Assembly: GCA_024641855.1 (NCBI GenBank)
Contig: JAHECG010000002.1
Location: forward strand, 52,089-116,088
Length of the DNA stretch: 64,000 bases
Direction of reading: 5' to 3'
Source of the DNA: Betaproteobacteria bacterium
Lineage (GTDB): Bacteria; Pseudomonadota; Gammaproteobacteria; Burkholderiales; Thiobacteraceae
The notes below the pieces were generated by a model, which saw only the letters and a program-made list of their open reading frames with translations, did not search any database and was not told where the DNA came from. A program made the translations under genes and the position numbers. Shown piece by piece: positions 8,585 to 17,195 of the stretch; the stretch's first letter is position 1; every line of letters starts with the position of its first letter.

Positions 8585-10457
8585 CGCACACATTGGTTTC
8601 ATTTGAGTCAAGATAAGGCGCAACCGGACAGTTCACGTAGCGCAACTGCCCACCCGGTAAGCCCATAATCGTGTCGGCACGAATAGCGACTTTTGCATTA
8701 TGAATATCGCTCCCAGCACCTAACGCTACACCCGCATTATAAAGCCCGATAAAAGAGATGAAGTTATCCTGGTCGATACCGTCACCGGAAATGCCAATAC
8801 CACCGACCAACGTATCACCACGATAAATTGGGAAACCACCGGAGAATATCTGGATACCATTGGCCGATACTGCACTGCAGGTGGCCGCAGGCGTTGCAGT
8901 CAAAATATTGTTCACAACTTTAGTTCCTACCAAATCCAACTGTAAACCCACATTAAACGGGCTCCACTTGGTACTGTAATCCAGAGACAGCGGCCCCGCC
9001 GCGTTCGCATTTATACCATCCGGGAAAAACGGACGCGCGATCAAACCAATCGTTCTGTTACTGTAGGCAATGCCATCGGCAAATGCCGTCGTGCTGATCT
9101 GCGCTCTTGCGTTCGTTGTGTATTGGCTAATAGCGCCATTATTAATCCCCGCCGCACCCACCACAAAACCCGGTTGCGCATTTAACGTTGCATAGGCATC
9201 TGTGCGCGAAAAAAACATGGAGGTGCGCGCTTTTTGCACCGCTACATCGGTGCCAAATACCGGTGCATCCGGCGTGCGGATCAACCCAACAATCGCACCA
9301 TTGGTATCCACCACGGCGATATTCACTTGCGCTTGAGAACCTAGTGGCAAACGAATTTGACCCCGCGTGCGGTTAGTAACGCGGATGTTCTCGGCTAGAA
9401 TTTGAATCACTTCCGCCTGCGTCATTAAGCCATCCGTACCAGCGATAGCTGGGTAGCGGTTAACTCCCGCACCATTCACCAGCACAAATGCATTTAACCC
9501 AGTGAAATTGCCGCTACTATCAGCTAAATAACCTGATGCAGCCGTATTAAATGCGGTGCCATCTATCACGCCACCAGCCGCGGTGAAGTAGCCTGGAACA
9601 TCGACCAAAGCGCCACCGGACGGCATCGCCGGTGCTACTGCAGGATTCGTAGAAATTGCCTCGGAATCGGTAAACCGCAGGGTGCGTCCATCAACGGTAA
9701 TGCGATCAGCACGACGATTCGTCGGGGCGCTAAACCCACTGCTACCTGCCACAGCAATGAGTTCATCGACGCTCATATCGGTGTCAAGTATGTTCAAGTC
9801 TAGACTATATAAACCATCGGATATTACGCCGATGCCGCCAACCACCGTCCCATTTTTGTAAAGCGGCAATCCACCGGGGTCAGCCGAAAGTCCCAGGGGT
9901 GCACCGTGTGGGCCACGGCTACCGCCTGCTGCTTTATTCCAGGCGACATCAGAACAGGACAGTGAAGAAAACTGCACACCGAACAAAGGACCGCCTGGTT
10001 GATTTGTTTCATGCGGATTGAAATTCTGCTGCACAATTTGGCTCGCCGTACGACTGGTAAACGCATTGCCTTCAGAAGAAAGAAATGCACCGGTAATCGC
10101 TTTGCTGATGGCCGTGTATTCTGCACCGACCGCTACGCCTTGCAACCCACCGGTTACTGCACGACCAGCGGTAATCGTCGCGTTGGATGCACCACCGATT
10201 TGATAGACTCCCAAAACATTACCAACCCGATCCACGACAGCAATCGTGGTATTTGCGGCAAGATGCGCTTGGGCCTCTTTGACCGCTTGACTGATGATGC
10301 GATTGACTTCAGCCGCAGACAAGAAACTGGGCGTTGTCAAGGCGCAACTACCTGTACAGCCTGCGTCGCTGTTGATTGTCGCTCCGCCACCACCACCGGC
10401 ACTACCGCCACACCCGGTGAGTATGCTCAACAGCAACAAGACAACGATCAATCTCAT
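8574..10457 (-). CDS. Lipoprotein with two HbpS/GlcG-like (heme-binding type) domains
   Basis: A protein of about 627 residues. I chose the ATG at 10457 because it overlaps the preceding stop (ATGA), follows AAGGAAAG as ribosome-binding site, and opens a clean lipoprotein signal with lipobox LTGC followed by a Gly-rich stretch. Two copies of an HbpS/GlcG-like domain follow. Both show the family pattern AVVD..G..LG, a central KA-rich segment, and a closing GG.P(I/L)Y..G..VGGIG (GGLPLYKNGTVVGGIGV and GGFPIYRGDTLVGGIGI). Members of this family bind or degrade heme, or act as sensor accessory proteins. Here the domains are expanded by large inserts, so the usual function cannot be assumed. Within a multiheme cytochrome operon it may help heme delivery, assembly or redox sensing. 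Confidence 0.75.
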   Translation of the reverse strand: MRLIVVLLLLSILTGCGGSAGGGGGATINSDAGCTGSCALTTPSFLSAAEVNRIISQAVKEAQAHLAANTTIAVVDRVGNVLGVYQIGGASNATITAGRAVTGGLQGVAVGAEYTAISKAITGAFLSSEGNAFTSRTASQIVQQNFNPHETNQPGGPLFGVQFSSLSCSDVAWNKAAGGSRGPHGAPLGLSADPGGLPLYKNGTVVGGIGVISDGLYSLDLNILDTDMSVDELIAVAGSSGFSAPTNRRADRITVDGRTLRFTDSEAISTNPAVAPAMPSGGALVDVPGYFTAAGGVIDGTAFNTAASGYLADSSGNFTGLNAFVLVNGAGVNRYPAIAGTDGLMTQAEVIQILAENIRVTNRTRGQIRLPLGSQAQVNIAVVDTNGAIVGLIRTPDAPVFGTDVAVQKARTSMFFSRTDAYATLNAQPGFVVGAAGINNGAISQYTTNARAQISTTAFADGIAYSNRTIGLIARPFFPDGINANAAGPLSLDYSTKWSPFNVGLQLDLVGTKVVNNILTATPAATCSAVSANGIQIFSGGFPIYRGDTLVGGIGISGDGIDQDNFISFIGLYNAGVALGAGSDIHNAKVAIRADTIMGLPGGQLRYVNCPVAPYLDSNETNVCDGK

Positions 10458-12238
10458 TTCTTTCCTTTCGGCTTCGATAATAATTGCGCTTGCATCTCGG
10501 CGTGCCAATAATTTCGACCGGCATGGAATTGATGGCAAGTAGCGCAATCCGACGTCACTTTTCCGGATACTGGCTTAGCACCGACATGGCACTCTCGACA
10601 CTTCTCGATATTCGGCATCGCAATATCTTTGGATTCTTTCGAATTTTTGACAGCATGACAGCTCGCACATTCCTCGGTCGTATGTTTGGCGTGCGAAAAT
10701 ATCGCTTGCGGCATCCACACTTGCGCGATGCGTACCGGCGCGACTTCCCAACCGTTTTCATCGCCAGTCCGTTTGACGATATGGCAGGTGCTGCACACCT
10801 TGCGTTTCTCAAACATGTCGTACAACACTTGCTTCGCCTTTTGATTGGCGATTAGCAGCGCCTCTTGGCGTTGCGGATAGCTCAACACTGCACCAGGTCG
10901 CATCCGCCGCAGATCAGGAGGAGGGCTAACTCCGGGCGGAACATCACCAAGCACTAAACGCGCATAGAATTCACGCAACATCGTAGCCATTTCCGTTTCC
11001 GAGCCATGCGGCGCCTGACGGTTTGTCACTTGCGGCTCAAACGCCAGTGAGTGGCACTTCTGACAGTGTTGCTCCATCACAATCGGCTTGATCAACCGAC
11101 CGCCTTCGTCAGGTTCGTGGCAATCGGCGCACTTCATTACCGTACGACGTCCTTGTGCATCGCGCACACCAGCGGCATCCCGCTTACCATCAGGATCGCG
11201 CACACCATCTGGATCCAGATGCAATTTATGGTTGAACTTGAGGTTGGAATGTTCAACCAGCAGTTCCGCGTTCTTCTTATCTTGACGCACACGTCGAATC
11301 AACTTGGGTTTATCTGCATCCAGCAACGATAGACGGAAAGCCGGATGTTCAGTCCGGAAATCTGTCACCTTGCCAGACTGCGCGTCGGCGGCGACTTTCT
11401 CCACATCCGTATGACAATCCGCGCATTGCTCTTGCGCACGCGGCGCCAATTGCTTTCCTTTATGATCGCGATGACATTCAGCGCAACGCATGTCGCGAAA
11501 TGCAGCGCCTTGAGGCCCCGTCAATTCCTTAGCAGGAACATGTTCTTTGATTCGCTTATGACAAGTGACACACTCCTGATCGCGCGTATGTTTGAAAGGA
11601 ATCTGGTGGCATGCTCTGCAATCCGAAGCAAAAGGTTGATGGCCTTGGGACAGCGGCCCGGGATTCCAGGATTGCGTGAATTTGGCGCTAACCGCCTGCG
11701 TCATTTGCCCCACCGAACCCGCGTTCATCTTAGCCGCAGCTGGCGAACTCAATCGACCCAACAAATCCGCTGAGATTGGAACCAGCAAAGTCAGTATTAA
11801 TAAGCCAAGAAAAGCTAAATAGGACAAACGACGTTTTGAAATACGATTTTCAGTCGGTGCAACTCGAGTCAGAATATCCCCTGCGTCTCCACCTTCCAAG
11901 GGGTTCACCAACGTGATGGACAACGCCAGCGGTATTCCCTCCGACGCAGCCTCGACTTGCAGTAAATAGGGGCCGACTTCAATACGGTCGCCGATCGCTA
12001 ATCGGCTATTTTGAGCGGCTTGTCCATTGACCTGAATACGCCCAGGATCGGCCTCAATGACAGTACCGTCATCGGTAACGGTAATGCGCGCATGAGATAA
12101 GGCTACACGCGGATCGGCCAAATGAATTTGACATTGCGTGCCGCGGCCAATAATGAACACTGAACCCGGAATACGTCTTTGATCGCGCTGGGTCTGACCC
12201 CGTTGATTGACCGTAACATTGGTAACTTGGATTTCCAT
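10454..12238 (-). CDS. Inner-membrane decaheme c-type cytochrome with cytoplasmic FHA domain
   Basis: A 594-residue fusion. Residues about 25-95 form a forkhead-associated (FHA) domain (FIIGRGTQCQIHL...RIQVNG). A single membrane helix follows near 131-155 (LAFLGLLILTLLVPISADLL). Then comes a periplasmic region with ten CXXCH motifs: CRACH, CVTCH, CAECH, CADCH, CADCH, CQKCH, CSTCH, CASCH, CRECH and CATCH. The predicted topology is FHA inside, hemes outside. FHA domains normally bind phosphothreonine. Here the conserved Ser three residues before the His is Ala (ALSHARI), and the Asn of the STNG-type loop is missing, so phospho-binding may be lost. The gene lies 18 bases after a b-type cytochrome gene and overlaps the lipoprotein gene, so it likely takes electrons from or gives them to the membrane b-cytochrome. 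Confidence 0.88.
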   Translation of the reverse strand: MEIQVTNVTVNQRGQTQRDQRRIPGSVFIIGRGTQCQIHLADPRVALSHARITVTDDGTVIEADPGRIQVNGQAAQNSRLAIGDRIEVGPYLLQVEAASEGIPLALSITLVNPLEGGDAGDILTRVAPTENRISKRRLSYLAFLGLLILTLLVPISADLLGRLSSPAAAKMNAGSVGQMTQAVSAKFTQSWNPGPLSQGHQPFASDCRACHQIPFKHTRDQECVTCHKRIKEHVPAKELTGPQGAAFRDMRCAECHRDHKGKQLAPRAQEQCADCHTDVEKVAADAQSGKVTDFRTEHPAFRLSLLDADKPKLIRRVRQDKKNAELLVEHSNLKFNHKLHLDPDGVRDPDGKRDAAGVRDAQGRRTVMKCADCHEPDEGGRLIKPIVMEQHCQKCHSLAFEPQVTNRQAPHGSETEMATMLREFYARLVLGDVPPGVSPPPDLRRMRPGAVLSYPQRQEALLIANQKAKQVLYDMFEKRKVCSTCHIVKRTGDENGWEVAPVRIAQVWMPQAIFSHAKHTTEECASCHAVKNSKESKDIAMPNIEKCRECHVGAKPVSGKVTSDCATCHQFHAGRNYWHAEMQAQLLSKPKGKK

Positions 12239-12256
12239 TGCGAGCCGGTCCTTGGG

Positions 12257-13138
12257 TTACCAGTAATAAAAGACGGAAAGAATATGCGCGATTAAGGTTG
12301 CGAGCAGCGCAAAAGATAAAGGCACATGCAGATACAACCAAATTCGCATGAGCGCCCGATAGCGCAAATCGCGACGAACGCGATCTGTTAATGCACTCTT
12401 ACGTGTCATTTCCGACAACAATTGCCCGTTAATGCGTGCTTGCTCCGGTGTTAATTTAGTGCCCACACGCATCAACGCATCACAAGCGGCACGCGTAGGA
12501 CAAAACTCATTCATCGCGGTAATTTGTCGACGCATGCTACTTCCCACCGCCAAGGCACGAGGATGGGCTCGGGTCGCTTTCAAAACAATGGTGTTGGCCT
12601 CATCCGGTAGATCTAATGCCAACTTTCGACATTTACGATCCAAGTCGGCAATCTTTAACAGCAAACTCTCCAACGTCTCTCCTGCAAGATTGCCCGTCAT
12701 GAGTTCGGGATATCGCAAATAGGCATAGACGCCAAAAAAACCACTCAGAATAACAATGACCATTAGGACATAGGCCAGGGTATGGATATTCCATCCAAAT
12801 TCGAAAGCACTATGCAATGTTGCAATAATGATTAAGCTTGTACCCAGGTAAACGTGCGCCGAAGTCCATCCTTGTACGCTGCCCATATTGGATCGATAGC
12901 GGCGCTTACGCACACCCAGCAACATCAACCATACAATCAAAACCGCAGCAATCGTACCTAAGGTATAGCCGAGCCAAGTGCCGCCATAAGGTTTAATGTA
13001 CACAACCGGGGGTTCATGCCATATATAAACGACCAGAGACAACACGCAGAACCATAACGCGAGTTTTAAGTAGCGCGCGCGCTTGAAGGCAAGAATAGAC
13101 TGATTTTGGTGCATGGCTGATGTTAGGCGAGAGCCCAT
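12257..13138 (-). CDS. Membrane b-type cytochrome, cytochrome b561-like
   Basis: A protein of about 293 residues with two helices near residues 25-45 and 55-75, two more near 90-115 and 120-140, a long charged segment of about 120 residues, and a final helix at the C-terminus. Histidines placed for heme b ligation are visible in SAHVYLGTSL and TLHSAFEFGW, and again in LHVPLSFALLATLIAH in the last helix. I see no CXXCH motif. The ATG at 13138 is preceded by AAGAGG; the GTG at 13141 is an alternative. As first gene of the operon it would connect the quinone pool to the FHA-decaheme cytochrome. The exact subfamily is not certain, and the large charged insert before the last helix is unusual. Confidence 0.75.
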   Translation of the reverse strand: MGSRLTSAMHQNQSILAFKRARYLKLALWFCVLSLVVYIWHEPPVVYIKPYGGTWLGYTLGTIAAVLIVWLMLLGVRKRRYRSNMGSVQGWTSAHVYLGTSLIIIATLHSAFEFGWNIHTLAYVLMVIVILSGFFGVYAYLRYPELMTGNLAGETLESLLLKIADLDRKCRKLALDLPDEANTIVLKATRAHPRALAVGSSMRRQITAMNEFCPTRAACDALMRVGTKLTPEQARINGQLLSEMTRKSALTDRVRRDLRYRALMRIWLYLHVPLSFALLATLIAHILSVFYYW

Positions 13139-13162
13139 CACCTCTTATTTTATTGGCGCGAT

Positions 13163-13192
13163 TAATTAGCGCCTGCCGCACTAAATGAACAA
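13163..13192 (-). promoter_or_regulatory. Candidate sigma70 promoter of the cytochrome operon
   Basis: Read on the minus strand, TTGTTC and TAATTA are spaced by 18 bases, with the start codon about 25 bases beyond the -10. The -10 lies within an imperfect inverted element (GGCGC, 9 bases, GCGCC; 13155-13173). The hexamers are only moderate matches, so the assignment is tentative. Confidence 0.35.
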
Positions 13193-13222
13193 ATTATGAT
13201 TTAAGCCAGCGGGCTGTCTCGC

Positions 13223-13243
13223 AATTTAAACCTTGTTTAAATT
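13223..13243. promoter_or_regulatory. Perfect 9-bp inverted repeat, candidate operator
   Basis: AATTTAAAC and GTTTAAATT are perfect reverse complements separated by three bases (CTT). The centre lies about 77 bases upstream of the predicted start of the cytochrome operon transcript, a typical position for an activator site. There is no T-tract and no adjacent gene end, so it is unlikely to be a terminator. The cognate regulator is unknown. Confidence 0.45.
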
Positions 13244-13535
13244 TGAAGCCTTGAATAACCCAAGATTAAATCAAAAATCTTCTAATTAGATACAGAGCTA
13301 GGCATTTTTATAGCACTAAAGTATATAGGAATGAATAAACAGCGTGTAATATTTTTCCCTTTCCAGGGGATCGCTAGTTACCACCACTGACCCCTGACCA
13401 AATAGCAATACCCTAAAACCATAATTACTTTAAGGTTATTTCATGGGGACCTTTTTTGCAAGCGAACATTTTGCGGTAAAGTGAACTAGGTGCACGAATT
13501 CTTGAGCACGACAACCAACCCCGACAACCCAACCG

Positions 13536-14033
13536 ATGCAGAAGCATAAACACAAAAGAATAATACGAACGCCTGGATTTACCTTGATCGAAATCCTAGT
13601 TGTCGTAATCATCATCGGCGTCATGGCAAGCAGTATTGCGATTAAGGCATTTCCGGATGATCGCAGCCGCCTACGACAAGAAGCTGAACGACTCGGATTA
13701 TTGCTAGCACAAGCGCGCGACGAGGCATTTCTCAGCGGCCACAGCATTACATGGTCAATACAAAATCAGACCTATAGCTTCTGGAAACTGAATAACGAAC
13801 GCCAATGGGTGCCGCTGACCAATAATCTAGCGCTAAGATCGCGCACCTTACCAACAACAATCTCATTAATTGATTTAACCATAAACGCAACGAAAGTTCC
13901 TTTGAGCCAAAGTGTAATATTCTCCCCATCCGGACTAAATATCCCATTTTCAGCCACTCTGGCTACGCAGGAGTATCGGGTACTCTTGTCAGGCGATAGT
14001 GCCGGTCGCATACAAATCAAAGATGAAAATTAA
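13536..14033 (+). CDS. gspH: Type II secretion minor pseudopilin GspH
   Basis: A 165-residue prepilin-like protein. A short basic leader precedes the prepilin peptidase site in PGFTLIEILVVVIII, where cleavage occurs after Gly and the new N-terminal Phe is methylated. The hydrophobic helix is followed by a globular domain of mostly beta character. In type II secretion, GspH belongs to the minor pseudopilins of the periplasmic pseudopilus. It opens a seven-gene operon H-I-J-K-L-M-N. FimT-like type IV pilus proteins look similar, but the neighbours settle the call. Confidence 0.88.
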   Translation: MQKHKHKRIIRTPGFTLIEILVVVIIIGVMASSIAIKAFPDDRSRLRQEAERLGLLLAQARDEAFLSGHSITWSIQNQTYSFWKLNNERQWVPLTNNLALRSRTLPTTISLIDLTINATKVPLSQSVIFSPSGLNIPFSATLATQEYRVLLSGDSAGRIQIKDEN

Positions 14034-14406
14034 AATACGCACAACTGGTTTTACGCTAATCGAAGTTTTAGTGGCACTCGCCATTCTAGGCATCGCTTTA
14101 TCCGCAGTTTTACGCGCCAGCGTCGTCACCACAGATCAAGCCCAAGCAATAAAACTGAAACTGCTGGCCCAGTGGAGCGCAGAAAATTTACTAGCAGAAC
14201 AAATAGCGCGTAAACATTGGCCAGATCCGGGGATACAAACAGGCAATAGCGAACAAGCCGGTATCACGCTGCAGTGGGAACAAACCACGACCACTACGCC
14301 AAATCCAGATTTTCGACGCATCGAAATTAAAATTTATGCGCAACCAGACCACACCTATGCTTTAACCCAATTAGTAGGGTTTGCAACAAATCCGTCAGCG
14401 TTATGA
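14023..14406 (+). CDS. gspI: Type II secretion minor pseudopilin GspI
   Basis: About 127 residues. The ATG at 14023 was chosen over the track start because it gives a short basic leader (MKIKIRTTG) before the cleavage motif GFTLIEVLVALAIL and overlaps the end of gspH by 11 bases. GspI initiates assembly of the pseudopilus tip complex with GspJ and GspK. The length and the C-terminal RRIEIKIYAQ region fit the family. It ends overlapping the start of gspJ. Confidence 0.87.
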   Translation: MKIKIRTTGFTLIEVLVALAILGIALSAVLRASVVTTDQAQAIKLKLLAQWSAENLLAEQIARKHWPDPGIQTGNSEQAGITLQWEQTTTTTPNPDFRRIEIKIYAQPDHTYALTQLVGFATNPSAL

Positions 14407-15023
14407 ACCTACACAGCAAACAAAAGGTATCAGGGTTCACGCTGCTCGAAATGCTCGTTGCGCTTGCCATCTTTGCAATAATATCCGTGATGACCTATCG
14501 CGGTCTGACGACTGTTCTGCAAACCCGTTCGCATCTTGCGCAAGAAAACCGCAAGTGGCAGGACGTGGCGCTACTCTTTACCCGCATTGAACAAGATTTG
14601 TCGATGCTGGCCAAGCGTTCCGTGCGTGATACCGACAACCGCTCTACTGCGCCATTCCTAGCCATGCCCATTGCACAGGGAGCACAAGACGCAATCCTCA
14701 TGTTTACCCGCATGGGATTCCCGGAACAAGCGAACACCTTAGCTGGACCATTGCGCTGCGGTTATCGCTTACGCCGCGATACCGTCGAACAACTTTTGTG
14801 GGCAGCCCCAGATGCAGCACCGCGCGCGACACCCATCGTCAATCATCTCCTAGACAATGTTGCCGCCATGGAATTCCAATATTTAGATCAGATAGGAACC
14901 TGGCACACGCATTGGCCACAACCGGGAAATACCCGTATTTTTCCCGCTGCCGTACGCATAGTCATCGAATTAAAATCCAAAGAACGCATTACACGGATTT
15001 TCGCCCTACCGGCATTACAATGA
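14403..15023 (+). CDS. gspJ: Type II secretion minor pseudopilin GspJ
   Basis: A 206-residue pseudopilin with cleavage motif GFTLLEMLVALAIFAI after a nine-residue basic leader. The rest matches the GspJ pattern of a conserved N-terminal helix (YRGLTTVLQTRSHLAQENRKW) and a beta-rich body that contacts GspI and GspK. The start overlaps the gspI stop (ATGA) and the stop overlaps the gspK start (ATGA), so the tip proteins are translationally coupled. Confidence 0.88.
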   Translation: MNLHSKQKVSGFTLLEMLVALAIFAIISVMTYRGLTTVLQTRSHLAQENRKWQDVALLFTRIEQDLSMLAKRSVRDTDNRSTAPFLAMPIAQGAQDAILMFTRMGFPEQANTLAGPLRCGYRLRRDTVEQLLWAAPDAAPRATPIVNHLLDNVAAMEFQYLDQIGTWHTHWPQPGNTRIFPAAVRIVIELKSKERITRIFALPALQ

Positions 15024-15949
15024 CCCGAGGCAAACAACAAGGCGCAGCCCTAATCTTGGCCATCCTCGTCGTAGCGTTAGCATCGACCATCGCTATCTTC
15101 ATGGCTAGCCAGCAGTCCTTGTGGACACAACAAATGCTTAATCTAAAGGGGCGTGCGCAAGCCGAGGCATTGGCGCATGCCGCAATCGATTGGTCACGCG
15201 GGGTATTGGCAGAAGATGCGCGCAACAGCAAAGCCGACCATTTTGGAGAATCCTGGGCGCGTGGCTTAATTTCGTTACCCGTCGAATCCACTAATATCAG
15301 CGGCACCCTTACCGATCAGCAAGCTTTGTTTAACTTAAATAACTTGGTGCGTGATGGCCATGACAGCGAAAATGATATCGCGTTGTTCAAGCGCTTACTG
15401 GCCCACTTGCAACTACCGACAGAGCTTGTGAATCCATTGTTGGATTGGATTGATGAAGATAGTATGGTACATATTCCCGGTGGCGCAGAAGATGTCGAAT
15501 ATTTGCAGAGTCCTCAACCATATCGATGCGCAAATCAAGCTTTATTGAGTGTCGATGAGCTTTACCGCGTGCGTGGTTTCAATAAATCGAATATAGACCG
15601 ACTTAAACCCTTCGTCACAGCGCTACCCGAACGCACGACGATTAATATCAATACCGCACCGCGTGAGATTTTGAGCGCCTTATTACCCGATTACGCAGAA
15701 ACTGATATCAGCACCCTACTCGATAATCGAAAGACTGCTTTTTTTAAAAGCAAACAAGATTTCCGCGCACGCCTGCCGATAGCCACATCGGGTTTGCGCG
15801 ATGAATCTTTTGATGTTGCCAGTAACTATTTTTTAGTCCAGATCATCGTACGTGCCCAACACGCCGACAGCGCTTACAAGGCGCTTCTGGCCAGGACGCT
15901 TACGGGGAACTGGCCAGTGATCGTTTGGCAATCAAAATTAGTCGAATAA
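15020..15949 (+). CDS. gspK: Type II secretion minor pseudopilin GspK
   Basis: About 309 residues from the ATG at 15020, which overlaps the gspJ stop; the track's longer start lies inside gspJ and is rejected. The leader MTRGKQQGAALILAILVVALAS lacks the usual Glu at +5, which is the hallmark of GspK. The large periplasmic domain contains the LNLNNL segment and helix-hairpin-like stretches (INTAPREILSALLP) typical of the family. GspK caps the pseudopilus tip. Confidence 0.88.
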   Translation: MTRGKQQGAALILAILVVALASTIAIFMASQQSLWTQQMLNLKGRAQAEALAHAAIDWSRGVLAEDARNSKADHFGESWARGLISLPVESTNISGTLTDQQALFNLNNLVRDGHDSENDIALFKRLLAHLQLPTELVNPLLDWIDEDSMVHIPGGAEDVEYLQSPQPYRCANQALLSVDELYRVRGFNKSNIDRLKPFVTALPERTTININTAPREILSALLPDYAETDISTLLDNRKTAFFKSKQDFRARLPIATSGLRDESFDVASNYFLVQIIVRAQHADSAYKALLARTLTGNWPVIVWQSKLVE

Positions 15950-15974
15950 ACATAACGCGTTTTTAGGATTAGGC

Positions 15975-17195
15975 ATGTCGATCTTGCAAATTTATGTTCC
16001 CGAGTCAGGTATTGCGGAAAACTGCGCCTGGGTCTTGCGCGATGCTGGCACCGTTAAGACCGGTAGCAGCGCCTGTTCAGCTGTTCCGCAGGCCGATCAA
16101 ATCCTACTCATCGTTGCCGCAAGCCGCGTATTGCTCACTCAAATCCATCTGCCCGCAGTTAGACAAGGTAAATTGCGTGAACTTTTGGCCTTTGCGGTAG
16201 AAGACAAATTACTCACCGAGCCGGACAAAATTCATGTCGTTGCTTCCTCACGCATACAGAGTGGTGAGACGCCGGTTGCCATTATCGATAGAGCCTGGTT
16301 TCGACAACAATTAACCTATTTGCAACAACAGGGCATCCACCCCACCCAAGCGTTGCCCGAAACGCTACTACCTCGCTTAGCAAGTACTGCCTGGAGCCTA
16401 GTCTGGAATGGTCAAGGTGGTTTTGTGCGCATCGGCCCTAGCGCCGGAATTGTTGTCGATGGCGGAGACCTGCATACCCCGCCAATCGCTTTAACGCTGG
16501 CACTGGAGGAGGCGCGCCTCTTAAAAACAGCGCCATCGCGCCTCTTGGTCTACCCCATCAATGGCGCCAGTACGCCTGAGTGGTCAAACAGTTTGAACCT
16601 CGACATCGAACAATGTGGCACGTGGGCATGGCAAAATGCCGAAACCCATGACGCTTCCACGTTAAATTTATTACAGGGTGAGTTCGCCCCTCCAAAGAAA
16701 AATAAAACCTGGCTGCCCCAATTGCGCCCAGTATTCGTTCTCATCGGTTTAATTGTTACCGTACAACTGGTTGCACTATTTGCAGATTGGCTGCTTCTGC
16801 GCCAAGAGCATCAACGATTGCAAAACGAAATGGTTGCTACGTTTAAACAAGCATTTCCTGAAGCTACTGCCATTGTCGATCCAGCATTACAAATGCGCCG
16901 CAATCTCTCCGATATACAACGTGCGCACGGTACTTTAGCCAGTACCGACTTCTTACCGCTTCTGGCCGCTGCCGCACCCGTCATCCATCAAGCAAAACTT
17001 CTAGGCATGCACTATGAGCAAGACCAACTACAAATTGAAATCTTGATCCGCGATACCATCCAAATGGAGACTTTACGCGAACAGCTCAGCTCATTACCCT
17101 ACCCTGCAATCATTAACACATCAGAGACAACACCGACCGGAATCAAAGCCCAGCTAAAGCTCGGCTCGAATTTCTTGTCCCACGAGAAAAAATAA
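15975..17195 (+). CDS. gspL: Type II secretion inner-membrane platform protein GspL
   Basis: A 406-residue protein with an actin-like cytoplasmic N-terminal domain (about residues 1-245), one membrane helix near 255-275 (RPVFVLIGLIVTVQLVALFA), and a small periplasmic ferredoxin-like domain. GspL recruits the assembly ATPase GspE and pairs with GspM. AGGATTAGG precedes the ATG. It ends overlapping gspM by one base (TAATG). Confidence 0.88.
   Translation: MSILQIYVPESGIAENCAWVLRDAGTVKTGSSACSAVPQADQILLIVAASRVLLTQIHLPAVRQGKLRELLAFAVEDKLLTEPDKIHVVASSRIQSGETPVAIIDRAWFRQQLTYLQQQGIHPTQALPETLLPRLASTAWSLVWNGQGGFVRIGPSAGIVVDGGDLHTPPIALTLALEEARLLKTAPSRLLVYPINGASTPEWSNSLNLDIEQCGTWAWQNAETHDASTLNLLQGEFAPPKKNKTWLPQLRPVFVLIGLIVTVQLVALFADWLLLRQEHQRLQNEMVATFKQAFPEATAIVDPALQMRRNLSDIQRAHGTLASTDFLPLLAAAAPVIHQAKLLGMHYEQDQLQIEILIRDTIQMETLREQLSSLPYPAIINTSETTPTGIKAQLKLGSNFLSHEKK

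Larger units (their letters stand above)
13139..13535. other. Divergent intergenic region between cytochrome operon and gsp operon
   Basis: About 400 bases with no credible gene. The only track ORF reaching in from the gsp side is a shadow of gspH. It is AT-rich and must hold the promoters of the leftward cytochrome operon and the rightward gspH operon. It contains two inverted repeats, described separately. A further pair, CAGGGG...CCCCTG, lies near 13364-13396 with a 21-base spacing. Confidence 0.7.

Noticed and set aside
9999-10511. 170-residue plus-strand ORF opposite the HbpS/GlcG-like lipoprotein
   Set aside because: Antisense shadow; the minus-strand frame has a lipobox, repeats and operon overlaps.
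1-13138. Calling the cytochrome operon a MtrCAB, MtoAB or Cyc2 system
   Set aside because: The barrel has SH3 segments, the decaheme proteins have LVIVD or FHA domains, and no MtrA-like or MtrC-like architecture is visible.
14798-15019. Upstream extension of the gspK ORF
   Set aside because: It would run inside gspJ; the ATGA overlap at 15020 gives the right prepilin-like leader.
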